Source of the DNA: Hyaloperonospora brassicae
Taxonomy: Eukaryota; Oomycota; Peronosporomycetes; Peronosporales; Peronosporaceae
Assembly (NCBI GenBank): GCA_947650285.1
Contig: CANTFL010000094.1
Coordinates: 62,001 to 126,000, forward strand
Direction of reading: 5' to 3'
Length of the DNA: 64,000 bases
The notes beneath the pieces were generated by a model. It saw nothing but the letters and a program-made list of their open reading frames with translations, made no database searches and had not been told where the DNA came from. Made by a program: the position numbers and the translations under genes. Position 1 is the stretch's first letter. Each line of letters begins with the position of its first letter. Positions 9,788 to 21,115 of this stretch are shown one piece after another.

Positions 9788-10930
9788 ACTTTGGTGGGTA
9801 GGGTCTCAAGATTGCGTGATGAGCCCCCCAAACACTCACTATGCCGGACTGCCGACTTACTGGAGGGGTACCCTGATGTCGCGTATTGACCTTGCCTCAC
9901 CTTGTGTACCCGCCGGCTGGCGGGTTGCACACTTCGGTAAAATTGGACGGAGACAGCGATGTGTTGCCTTGATAGAGGTAGACCTTGGTTCCCAAGTGGA
10001 TATAATGTACTCAGTGGGCCGGTCGATGATCGATCGATAGATTTGGCCGAGGGCGGGCTTACAACCATATTCCTTCGGTAAATTATCACTTCTGCCCCTA
10101 CGTGTGATCACAGGGCTATTAATCTCCTGGCCTTTTCGCTCTCCCTAATTGGTAGGCTAGTAGGCCAGCTGTTGATAGCAAAGAATGAGGGAAAAGGTGT
10201 GATCCTCGACGAATTCACATGCCAAATACTTATTGAAGTCCTGCTTGCACTTGTCTCTCCACGCAACTGTCTTCAATGGAAGAGACTAAAGTTTGATCCA
10301 TTCCTCGAATTAGGCGTGCAGAATTAACAATTCATCTCTTTATGCACGACGACGAGCCACGTATATCACAAATTGAGAAGTATACAATACCGTCATATCC
10401 TTAAAGGTCTCTACTCTATCTTTGCACATTTCACTAACTCTTCTTTGGACTCGTCAGGAGTATCCGGGCGATGAGGGACCATGTGTACCAATTATGGCCC
10501 CAGGTCTACCAAGGAGGGAGAGGTTCTACCAATGACGGACCCAGATATATCGATGAGGGACCGGGTCTACCAGCGAGGGGCCATATTATACCGAGAAGGA
10601 ACCAGGTCTACCGGTGAGAGACTTAGATCTAACGATGACGGACCGGGTCCATCAGTGATGGTCCCAGGTCTACAGGTGATAGACCGGGTCTACCAATTTG
10701 ATAACGCGGTCGGCTTCTGTCAGTACCACTTTACCTGTACTTTGGCAACGGTCTTCGCCTTAAATGGTTTTGCGGGCCCCTCTACCATGAATGCTCGACC
10801 TCTTCCGAGGCCCTTTTTTCTTCGGACACCCATTATTCTGAATGTGACTCCTTGTCTCTTGACCGAGCCGACCTCGAGGTTTATTGTTCTTGGAACACAC
10901 TTTACCACAGAGATATCATCAATTTCGTAA
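9788..10930 (+). repeat. Solo copy of a long copia-type LTR
   Basis: Colinear over about 1.1 kb with 59029-60095, the region in front of the copia C2 gag. Shared landmarks in order: TGCCGGACTGCCGACTT (9842), CTTGTGTACCCGCCGGCTG (9901), the AAATTGAG block (10370), the ~20 bp minisatellite (10469-10694) and CTTTACCACAGA (10900). No coding region of the same element lies beside it, so it is probably a solo LTR. Exact ends are uncertain. Small open frames inside it are not genes. Confidence 0.6.
10469..10694 (+). repeat. Degenerate ~20 bp minisatellite inside the LTR-like repeat
   Basis: About eleven units close to GATGAGGGACCGGGTCTACC, each 20-22 bp with substitutions. A related array with the core GATGGGTGACCAGGTCGGCC sits at the matching place in the LTR at 59726-59905. 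Confidence 0.8.
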
Positions 10931-13900
10931 GCTGATATTCGTAAGTAGTACATACATTATCGAATGTATATATCGTCCTTCTTTATAAAATCACTATCGG
11001 CGGATCTAATGGTGACGCCGACGACGAAATAATCGTTGCTGACAACAACCCTGAGACCAAATTTGCTAATTTCTCACGAAATATGGGTTCGACTAGTCTC
11101 AATCGTTTTGCGATCAAGTTCGCTACTCCTACATCAATGGTACATACAGATCCACGTGCTGCGGGCGGTAATGCGTTCCCTATACCCATTAGCAACCATC
11201 TTTATTTCAACTCAGTTGTCGTAAGCTTTTCGATCGTCCGAAAAGATACTTCTGAATCGCCAACTTGAATATCATCTATGGTGACTTCGGCAGTAGACGT
11301 AGTAACTAAGAGCAGCACAGCCATATGTCGAACTACGTCTTCTACGTACGATTCTCCGCTTTCGTGATAATGCACGGAAACGCTTGTCTGTTCATCCTAC
11401 TACACTTCGTTGTTAGTTACCGCCGAACCAGTTTCTTCGGTCATTACACCAGAGTGTTCATGATCTTCAAAACCTCACATCTTGATCTCGTCGTCACATT
11501 TGTGGCTAATATGATCTCGGCTGAAATTGCTTTCATTGAAATTATTACAATCGATCACTGTTTGATTCACCTCAATCGTCGAGCTAGCCGCTTGATTGTG
11601 CAGCAGGTCGCAACTGTTCGTTTTATCAATGGCGCTGAACGTAGTCGGTAACGAAACGTCGCAATCCCATATCGGATCGGATCCGTGAGTCGTCGGCTTT
11701 GCCGGATCTCTCTTTTGGCTGGAAAACGTCCCATCTAGAGTCCGCATCACGTCAGACTGATGACTGAACGTTATAATCCAGGAAATAGCATTCTCACCGA
11801 CCACTTCACCGGCCTTGATCGTCTATTGATCCTGTCTAAACAGCATATCTGGTCGATCTCGCACAAATGTCGTTGTCTACAATCATGTGAATCTATTATT
11901 TCTTTAGCTCGACCGGTGACGATGACGGTAACCGTTCTCGATTTTCTTCATCAATTTCGTAGATATTCTATCGATCACTTGGTCTAGTCATGATCTTTGT
12001 GTGAATCTTGTAGATCAAATAATCTACTTAAGGTTTTGCGCATCCTTAAATTTATTCATCTGTTCGACCAATATTCGTTTTGACAGTCAAAAATTGCCAC
12101 TAATGGTATCGACGTGAACCCACCGAAACATAACTGGTAGATCGCAGTACTATGTAGTTTATCAATATGAAGACCAGTGGTGAAAAAAACCTTAGATTAA
12201 ACTCGTGATCGACGATATTGGTGAGCTGTAAGTACTTCGATATAATGGGCCCGTTAGTTAGCGTTGGCACCCAAGTATTGTCCTTTTGTAGCCAGAGTTG
12301 TATTTTAAAAAATTACCACCTCTCATCACCTCCGTTTCTCCTCCAACAGATATAAAAATAAGCTGATACTTAACATAAATCGCTTGAACATGGATCTATA
12401 CGGCAAGTATCGCCCCGCCAAGCTTATTATAACTTAATTTGGCAGACATAGAGTTTCGTCTGCCGGATCCAAACGAATCTCTGCCGGTACCATGAAATCA
12501 TATTGCCCATTGACCGACTCGATCTCCGACTCATACTTCGAATTATTACACTAAGGATCCGTTCGATATAATATTGATCTGAATCCGTCAACTTGTCATA
12601 CACGTGCTCACATCAACCCCATACATATTTGAGTCTGACTTTTATTAATTAAAAAAATATTACGAGCAAAAGTTGTGTCGATGGTCAAAATTTTAGCGCT
12701 CGAGTTAAACAGCATGAAGACCTTCTCCTTGTTGATATTGCCAATTTCTTTTGGCTTCTTCAACCACTTTCCTGGTGTTTGGTACTTACAGTACTCTCGC
12801 AATACGCCCGGCGCAAGATCGTTTTCCATCCTTTTGGACAATCAGGCGTACTCATCATCTCGTTCCATGCTATAAATCGAAAAAAGCGTAGGGAATTCTG
12901 TATTTTTAGAAATTGGTGTAATATGATCAGTAACGGTATGAGATTTCTTCTCATTTCCACGTATGCATAAATCCAAAGGATAAAATGCTCAGCTTGTGCC
13001 AACTTCCATCCCGTCAAGCGTTCCAGTTTATGGTCTGTTTGAACATAAGCGGAAATATGTCAGCATGCTTGGTAGGTACATAACACTTGCGAATTAAATT
13101 GCTCACGTTATCCATGAGGCATTTGCCATTCTCATGCATCTCCTCGCATGCGGCGCACCCAAAAAATCATCCAATGGATGTTCCTTTTACTTGCACATAT
13201 GACATGTCAGTCTCTTTCAAAAGCTACGATCGTCATACTTCGTCGTCCGAAGCGGGGTACGACTTCGAAAGTTCACCACGAGTTCGATCTTTATGATCTG
13301 ATCTTGTGTTTAATTGACATATTTCGACTCTCATTGGTGACCATATCTATAACGTCCGAGAGGTCAATCTCCACAACCTTGTTCGTTTTCAGGATCTTTA
13401 TTATCGTGTCGAACTTATTAGGCGCACGCAAACTTTGTCCGATCTTGGTGTCCGGCCGCACAGACTCGGCGTCGATATACACCCAAATCTGATTCACTGT
13501 ACTCTGAACCCGATCCGCTTCTAATATTTTGTTCCCCTCATATCTTTCTCACAGCTCAGATAGGTTTCTACAATTTTGGGTTCGAACTCAAGCTTGATGG
13601 TGGTCAAAACTATCTTGATCTCACCGGCGCCTTTTTGGTACACACTTTCATGCGCTTGGTAGGCGCGCAAAGTTTCTATCATGAAGTGAGTTTTGTTATT
13701 CGTAACAAAGCCAACTTCTTGGCTAGATCACAATCTTCCAGCGTTTCGATGTAGTATTTCACAATTGCTTGTCTCATAGCCGGCGTCTCTTCTCGGATAG
13801 AGGTCTTCGCCCGGATCGCCGTCACGTTCAACCGATACAGATACTCTAGTGGGGTCTTATCCGGTGATATCCTTGCGTGGTAGCATTTGTGAGTTGTTGT

Positions 13901-14218
13901 TTAGCCATGTCGCCTATATAAAATTATAAAACCTTAAAATAGGGGATTTCAATTACGGCGAGTCGATCGGACTATTTGAATGTATCAGTTTCGAGCCGGT
14001 TCCGTAAGCATATCGCTGGACAATTGGCAATTTTCTGCATCTGGGGCTTGGTCACGCAAGAGTGCGAACTTGAATTTACTAGTTCAGATCCTAGCTCGAT
14101 CTTGGTCCCAGCCACGTTTTTACGCTCTTATAGATCGCTGATCGCCGATACTCGTAGCCTCTGCGAAATAATCTTGCCGCTCGGCGTGGCTCGGCAGCGG
14201 TCATCATTGGTCGTCTAA
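10930..14218. other. Degenerate region, weak minus-strand coding look
   Basis: Several short minus-strand frames (11195-10983, 11804-11475, 13017-12760, 13497-13291) have protein-like composition, but none carries a motif I recognise. Plausibly a decayed transposable element continuous with the pseudogene that follows. Confidence 0.35.
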
Positions 14219-15050
14219 AATCCACCTCATTAAGATCTTGATATTCATAGTTGTAAGATCGACAATAATGTAACTCTCTCACCGGCTCTAATTCCACATC
14301 TGGAAAAATGAGTCTCTGAGGTCGTTTCATTTACCGTCAATCGAGCAGCATTATTGATATTCATATTTTTCCGATTTTCTTCGTACTTCTTCATGACTGC
14401 TTTATGGTACGACCGCAGCTGTCCGGCGGGCAACTAGTGCGCCTCGGTCGATCTCGCTTCGATTGGGCCAATACTATCTCCGAACAATGCAGCTCCGGAC
14501 ATCCCATTAACATTTGTTGAATATTTATCGAACCGTCTGAATCCAAGTACTACTTTACTGATGCATTCAACGACGATCTGGTATCATAACTTCTTGTTGT
14601 GTCTGCGATCGGCGTGATCGCTTCATCCGATACCCCGTAACCAATCTATCCATCCATCGATGGCCGGCTTAATCTTATTGTCTGCTAATCGCCAGTCCTG
14701 ATCAACTTGGTCAGCCTTTTACACAACGATTTTTTCGCATCGATCTTTCGGTCTTCATCTCATTCCAATAGCTTCTGCGCATCAATATAAGATCCAGCTG
14801 TAAATCCCGCGTCATGTAGCAACTACATACGACTACGGATTGCATCCAACTGGTTTCACGGGTGAGACATGGGTTGATGCAGGCATTCGTAGCGGACCAA
14901 TTAGCATAGCATTCAAGATTATTTGCACTTAATTACTGGTAAACCGTTTCTGTAACTCCTTCCAGTGATATTCTTATTCCAGCAGCTCAAACTGCCTGTC
15001 TTCAAATCAGCTCATTATCTTTTCTCCATCGTCCACTAAATTGATCGACC
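14219..15050 (-). pseudogene. Unknown protein pseudogene, copy 1
   Basis: Fragmented minus-strand frames include LHDAGFTAGSYIDAQKLLE (about 14825), QLRSYHKAVMKKYEENRKN (about 14400) and FPDVELEPVRELHYC (about 14305) to DLNEVDF (about 14225). The first and last blocks have counterparts at similar spacing (about 500 bp) at 17.6-18.2 kb. The family is not recognised. Gag-like origin is possible but unproven. Confidence 0.5.
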
Positions 15051-16520
15051 GCATATATGTAAACATAGTGCGATTCTGTTGATCTAATCCAGTCTTGCGA
15101 TCGTGTAAATCCCATCTGGCTACTTCTCTCTTCCTTCGCATAACCTTCACAATCTTCTTCTTCGACGCTCTTTGAAGGGTCTTATAGTGTTCAGCGTTCG
15201 CTATAGATCTTTTGTCCAGCGAATTATGTTTGCAATATAGTCTACGGTGGTCCTCGAAGAAAGTATAGCAGGGAGTCAACATTTATCTTCCAGATCGACA
15301 AGTATATATTCCTCTTTTTATTTCTCGTTTTTAAAGCCCCACCTAAAACCTTGAAAATCTGGGGATATTTTAAAATCGCGCTTCTACGGCTATCCTTCAA
15401 ATTTCCGACGCCTTGATACCAGGTTCTTTCTTTATCTTTACATCTTCGCTCAGGGAATCGCAATCCTTCCTGAGTCACTAGAAGATCTAGACACGCGCAC
15501 CATTGTGGTGGAGCGGGGTTTACAAAATTGCTGATGTGATCCTGCCAATCTACTGGAGCCCAGACGACCGACTATCAGATGGGGTATCCTGTTATGTTTG
15601 TGTTGTTTTCTTCCTCACATTTTTTTCTACACGTGAAACTCTTCACGCGGTCACAGATTACTTGAAGGGACTCCATATATGCTACCTTGATATCAAAAAG
15701 ATTGACTTGTCCAATAAGTGAATATTGATCTGCTTGACCTTCTGACCACTTTCGCCGGCTCGCGATTTCAATTACCATTACTTTCTTGCTGCTCCCTATC
15801 GCCGCTGTCTTGATGTTGGTAAAAGTTATGAGCGCACATATCCAAACTCTCCAGGTGCGACACTTGTATAAACGATCGGCGGGTCTATCTATGTCGTCGA
15901 GGGGGGGCAAATTTTTTGCCCGGAAAAGATGACGCGTGTCTTGTGACGAAAATCGAACTCAGTATAATGAAATTCAAGCATCTCACAAAACCTTCGGCCT
16001 AGCCTATATATACCGCAAACCACACGCCACGTGTCATCCAATACATCACTTTGTGTCTCGTGTTAAAAAGTGAAGATAAAGTGAAGGTACCGACAAAATG
16101 CACTAGAGGTTTGGCTCCCTGCCAGGGATCTCGGCGGTGCCTTCTCAAAACACAAGCGAGAACTACCCAATTTATATCTTTGTAGTTTATAATACAACAC
16201 ATAGAACCCTGAATAACCTTCCATATACACTCTAGAGGACGCTGAATCTCTGGAGTCTATTCAAGCAAATCTTGCCTTTCCAACATCTCGTACATCATAC
16301 GCCCGCTGGTCAATCTCCTACCCTTTGCCCCGATCGGACCCCATGAAATCGGAGCTCTTTTTGGATCGAATCCCTGTTTCATCCGGTCCCTTCTAGGATT
16401 ATATCCAGTCTTAACTAGGGCTTCCTCTCGAATAAAAAATACCTCTCAGTTCGAATTCACTCCCAGATTTGATGCGATTTTTGTAGTCCACCCATACAAC
16501 CATTGTACCTTGACAGATTG
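15051..16520. other. Degenerate sequence before the solo LTR
   Basis: Minus-strand frames at 15282-15007, 15478-15242 and 15910-15575 are lysine/arginine-rich and may belong upstream in the same decayed gene as 14219-15050. No domain is recognised. A short G-run/C-run hairpin (GGGGGGGCAAA and TTTGCCC) occurs near 15901. Confidence 0.3.
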
Positions 16521-16960
16521 TGTAACGGGGTAGCCCGTTACATGAAATTGTCGTTCAGAACAATCTGACATTAAAGAATATTACGTCGAATATTCTTTTA
16601 ACAATATCACAGACATGGTGATATTGCTGAGATGACCGAAGGGTCTACTCATTGGTTGATATCGTGATGATATCAACCCATCAATCGCTGCTAGACGCGC
16701 GCAATGGGTGGTGAGTAGACGTCATCATACATTAAGTTATATTAGTATAATCAAGTCAGGACAACAGAGATTCAAGGAGTTATAGGACTTAATTATGTTA
16801 ATACAGATTTACTTTTACCAAGAGACTAGTCCGGCTAATTAGTTTCCTTTCCTTCCTCTGTGTTCCTTAAATACCTAACAGGGCACTGTCGACCACTGTC
16901 GTCATTGGAAGTATACTCCGTACTGGTCAACCATTACGTAGTCAAGAGTGCCCCGTTACA
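16521..16960 (+). repeat. Solo gypsy A LTR (440 bp)
   Basis: Begins TGTAACGGGGTAGCCC and ends GTGCCCCGTTACA, with internal blocks of the gypsy A LTR in order. Flanking pentamers GATTG (16516-16520) and GGTTG (16961-16965) match at four of five positions, as expected for an aged target duplication. No internal region is attached on either side, so the element was lost by LTR-LTR recombination. The stem GGTTGATATC 16654-16663 with GATATCAACC 16669-16678 is intact. Confidence 0.88.
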
Positions 16961-17579
16961 GGTTGCCAGGGTAATGCTTCATAGGCACATTCTGTCACCA
17001 ATCTTCGGAAATTTTTTAAATCCGCTTTAAAGATTCTACATGCGCTTGTACGTGCGCAAAGTTTCATACTTTAAATTCCATGTCTTTAAAATTCAGTAGT
17101 ACTAGCTATTTTGCCATCTCACGATCATCCAATATATCAATGAATTATTTACATGATCGTGGCGATTGGTGGCATTACCATTTCTCTTGTAAATCATCTT
17201 AGCCACGTTCAGTCTGTAGATCTCATTTACGCATTTCCACGCGTGATTGTACTTCCTACCAGCAGAAGTTTTGCGACGACAGTCAATCCCAGGAGAGTTC
17301 TCCAGAAAAGTGTTTACTTGCTGCGGGTAAGCCGGATAAGCTGAAAAAACCAGTTGACAGCACGGCACAGTACAATATTTTTGAAGATTAGAAACTTCTC
17401 ACAAGACGGAGCTTGGTTACATATAAAACTGTATTTTGTTTGTAAACCTGGATTATAGCGTGGTTACCAACATGGCCGCGTCCCAAACACTTACTTATAG
17501 TCAGCGATCGCCGACATGCGGATTTCTTACGATGTAAAATTCATTTTCTGTATAAGCCTCTATAGCGAACAACTAGATT

Positions 17580-18290
17580 TACGGCAGGGCATCCAAGTCA
17601 TGATCGTCTAAGTCATATTTGTTACCGTGAGTGTGATGCAAAACGGCCGGCTCCAATTCTGGGTCCGGCATGAACGCCTCCAACATATAAATTAAAGTTG
17701 GGGTTGAACAATCTTCATCGATCGGTGTAGCTTACGATTTTGGTCTTGCAAAACTAATTCTCTATGACTCCCGCAATGTAGATCTGCAATTATTCAAAAT
17801 TAGCTAATAGCAGGGACCCTCGCAGGAGGTAGATGAGTCTCGCGCATGGCGTACAAGGTATGATTTTTGGCAGACGCAAAAGCGCTGCGCTAAAGGGTCC
17901 CCAAGACATACAAGCGAGCTAAATATGATCAGATTCGTCCGCATCGGACTCATTCGAGGCGTAACACGACGACCCGACAGGAGAAAGATTCATCGTATCT
18001 CTGATCACGTTGGTCGTGAAATAGCGCTCGGCTCAATTCTAATTACCGGGTTAGCGGTGCCAACATGTGGAACACTGATCAAATCGCCGTTATTACCTGA
18101 TCAAGGTTACAGTCGAGCAACACCTGCGCGTAAAACACTGCCGGTTCAAACCCCGCGTCTTGTAAAAACGGGAAGAGACGGCGCATCGTTTCGACTTGAT
18201 CGTCGAGGATTTATATGTATCATGCGACTACGAACCTGTTCGATCAGCTCCAGCTGTAGTATTCTAAAATAACGGATCCGTGGTTAGTAG
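17580..18290 (-). pseudogene. Unknown protein pseudogene, copy 2
   Basis: Minus-strand frames MRRLFPFLQDAGFEPAVFYA (about 18180) and FMPDPELEPAVLHH to DDHDLDALP stop (about 17690-17580) correspond to the blocks LHDAGFTAGSY and FPDVELEPV of copy 1, in the same order and spacing. This makes the two loci paralogous decayed copies of one gene or element. Identity of the protein is unknown. Confidence 0.5.
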
Positions 18291-19444
18291 AGAACGAAGC
18301 TGGTTCCAGTAAACACGTCTCTGCCGCATATCGAGCTGTCATCCATCCATCTTTCCCTCTTCTGATGCGACTTTTTCTTGATCGTCGCCTGGCGATTTAG
18401 TCACCCATAGCTTCAGGATTGTAGCATTCATCTTCTTTTCCTAGTATATTTTGTTTGCCGAAACATTTTTTGCTTTCACTAGACCTGTCTCATCTAGAGA
18501 GACATTCTTCGCAGTGCGAACCTCAGTGGTTCCCGAAGGTACCTGAGGAGTGTATGTATGGTTTTTTCACTGATCATCTAAGTGATCTTCCTCTTTAATT
18601 GTAATCGATAGAGCCTCTCCTAGAATACTGACGAACCGAGGTACATTACTTATCACTTGTCTGCAATGATCCATTTTTCGCCGCCACTTCCATACCCAGT
18701 TAACTTATACCATGACATCGTCGATCAGGCATTCATGGTAAGATCCCAAGTCTTTTGAATTATCGAACATGTGTACATGATGGTGGAGTGGTTATCGCCT
18801 AGAGTCCGATGCTTACTCAAACCATCCCTGTAGCCCGGACAAATGACTGACGTACAGTGTGACCGGACCGTGTGTAATACTAGTTTTCCCTTTTATCGTG
18901 TACCCGTCGCCGGGTGAACCGCACTCTTCTGGATGACTTGAGGTCGTTGTCTGTCTTGAAATATATTCTTATAAGCCTGGTGTTGTCGGGTTAATACTCT
19001 TCACGTGACCAACAGCTACATAAGATCCCTTGTAGCATCACCCTAACCTTCCTTAAGGTCACCTTGCCCGAATAAGGATACTTAATCCAATAGCTCTTCT
19101 GATCATATCAGCCATCTAAAGACCATGCCGTAACATGCTGGCGCATCCGATCGCAAGCAAACTTACATGAATAATATTGTCCCTAGCGAAGCATTAAATC
19201 GCCAAACACGTACAAAACACGTGCACAACAAACCTTACACGCAGGGTAGTCACTACTATCATATACCGAAGGAATGCCGACGCGTGTAATATTTAGTAAA
19301 TCACTACTGTTTTTAGCCTATTATCGGCTAGAACGACGATTATGCCGGTCGATATCTCAAGTTGAATGACGTACTTTGCCTCAAATCTTGATTGCTAAAA
19401 AACGTGTGAATTACCGCTTATCGTGATCTTTAGTCTTAATGCTG

Positions 19445-19565
19445 AGGGTAACCACTATTCACCATTGATGACCGTGACTGCTGGTCACCACTGATGGCCG
19501 GGACCGCTAAACACCCCTGCTGACCGTGATCACGGGTATCAACCGATGGCCGTGACCGTTTACCT
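19445..19565 (+). repeat. Short tandem repeat, about four units of 26-28 bp
   Basis: Units resemble CACCACTGATGGCCGTGACC with spacers, seen around 19460, 19486, 19513 and 19537. They are degenerate. No function is implied. Confidence 0.6.
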
Positions 19566-21054
19566 ATGCCTCGATCGCGTTGGAGCTCTTCAAAAGGTGA
19601 GTCACATATAAGTTGGTTCTATCATGTAGTCCCAAAGCGTACGTGACCGGTTTCAGTCTTGTTATATCGTAGCAATAGCGATTAATTATAATGTCATAGA
19701 TCACTTCACCACACTTTTGCTACTCGAAAGTGCTTGTGTGATTAGTTTTCTCGTAACGAGCTGACATTAAATCATTAAAATATCCAATCTATACTTAATG
19801 GCTTTTTTGTACAAGAATGAAATTTAATAATCAAAAGCTTTTCTCTCAAGAACAAGACGAGACATGTTCAGCAAGGTGACTTCTTTCACGGATTGAGGCT
19901 AATTCGCACTGAAACTAATAATACATGTGCACAACGTAAAATTTGGGACGCGTACACATCCATCATTGCATCCTAATTGTATGTGCGGGCCTCGACCTCG
20001 AAACTACGATATAGATCGATATCTTTGGATATCACTCTGATGCTACGCACGTTAAAGAATACGTGCTTAGGTTGAGTTTTGATACTTGTAGGATTTTTGA
20101 ACTTATGTCGTAAAAATCGCTAGAAAACACAAAGAAACGCGCTACTTGAAAAAGTAGCCTGTAGTTACGAGGTCCCACGTCGGAAATTAATATATTAGGT
20201 CTTAAGAGTACGAAGAAAGCGACCTAACTACTTTTGATGCATGCATTCCACACCTATTAGCCTTGGTCCCATGACCTTTCAAGTTTACCTATAAATATCT
20301 TGATATTGAGTGATATGATACCCATCATAACCAAATTATCTGGATCATCACGATGACTGCATATCATGGTATCATCATACAAAAAAACTCAATTTAAGTT
20401 CTTAGAGTACAAGAGTGTAATACCGCCAATAACATTAGCTTCAACATCAACATCGACTTAGAGCGAGAACAATGTGTTTTATATTCTAAAAACAGGAATG
20501 GCTCTTTCTTGATATATAGAAGGACGTTTTTCCATTCTTGTATGTCAGCTTTTCTATTTTTCCAATCTACCGCTTCCGTTAAAAAAATTAAAAAAAAACA
20601 ATAACTTTTGTGTGTGTGTCAGCAGAATTTATACCTATAATTATCCAGTATATATGTCCCTGCAAATTTTGTGGAATGAAGAGATTATCGTCGTCATCTA
20701 GGGATTCATAAATCTTGCTTATCCTGTCGGGGTCGACGCAGAGATTTTTGCGTCATTTTTAATCATCGCATGGGATTCCTTTTTTCACTATTTCTGGGTT
20801 CTTCTTCTACGAAGACAGATCAGTAGCATTTATATACTGTGCGTCGAGATCAACGTCTGCAGTTATTAAAATAGAGTCATATAGGCTAGTTGGATCAGTT
20901 ATAATTTGGTTTGTTTGGTGAGGTATATTCGGGTACGCGAACGAACCACTATATTCGGTATATTCTAACCATGGTTGTGTGAGGTAATGGCAGATTTTTC
21001 AGCTACTGTGGGATTCGTACTGCGATTGTCACCCTCAGGGAATATTGTGCACAG

Positions 21055-21115
21055 TAAAAGGATTGAACCGGCAGTCATCATCTTAAAGATTAGCCTACTG
21101 CACCACTACCTTAGG
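21055..21115 (-). repeat. tRNA-derived SINE-like head
   Basis: On the minus strand an A-box-like TGGTGCAGTAGG (21105-21094) is followed 24 bp later by a B-box-like GGTTCAATCC (21069-21060). The bases between can form an anticodon-like loop TTTAAGA. The B box lacks one base of the RNA polymerase III consensus and the spacing is short, so a decayed SINE is more likely than a tRNA gene. Confidence 0.4.

Noticed and set aside
10469..10694. Regular ~20-bp repeats that resemble a CRISPR array
   Set aside because: Units are contiguous, degenerate and have no unique spacers. The region is a eukaryotic LTR-like repeat with a minisatellite.
10720..10953. Minus-strand 77-codon frame of basic composition
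   Set aside because: Falls inside the solo copia-type LTR and has no counterpart open frame in the homologous LTR at 59-60 kb.
20581..20620. A-rich run followed by (GT)n as a possible retroposon tail
   Set aside because: No adjoining body or target duplication could be identified.
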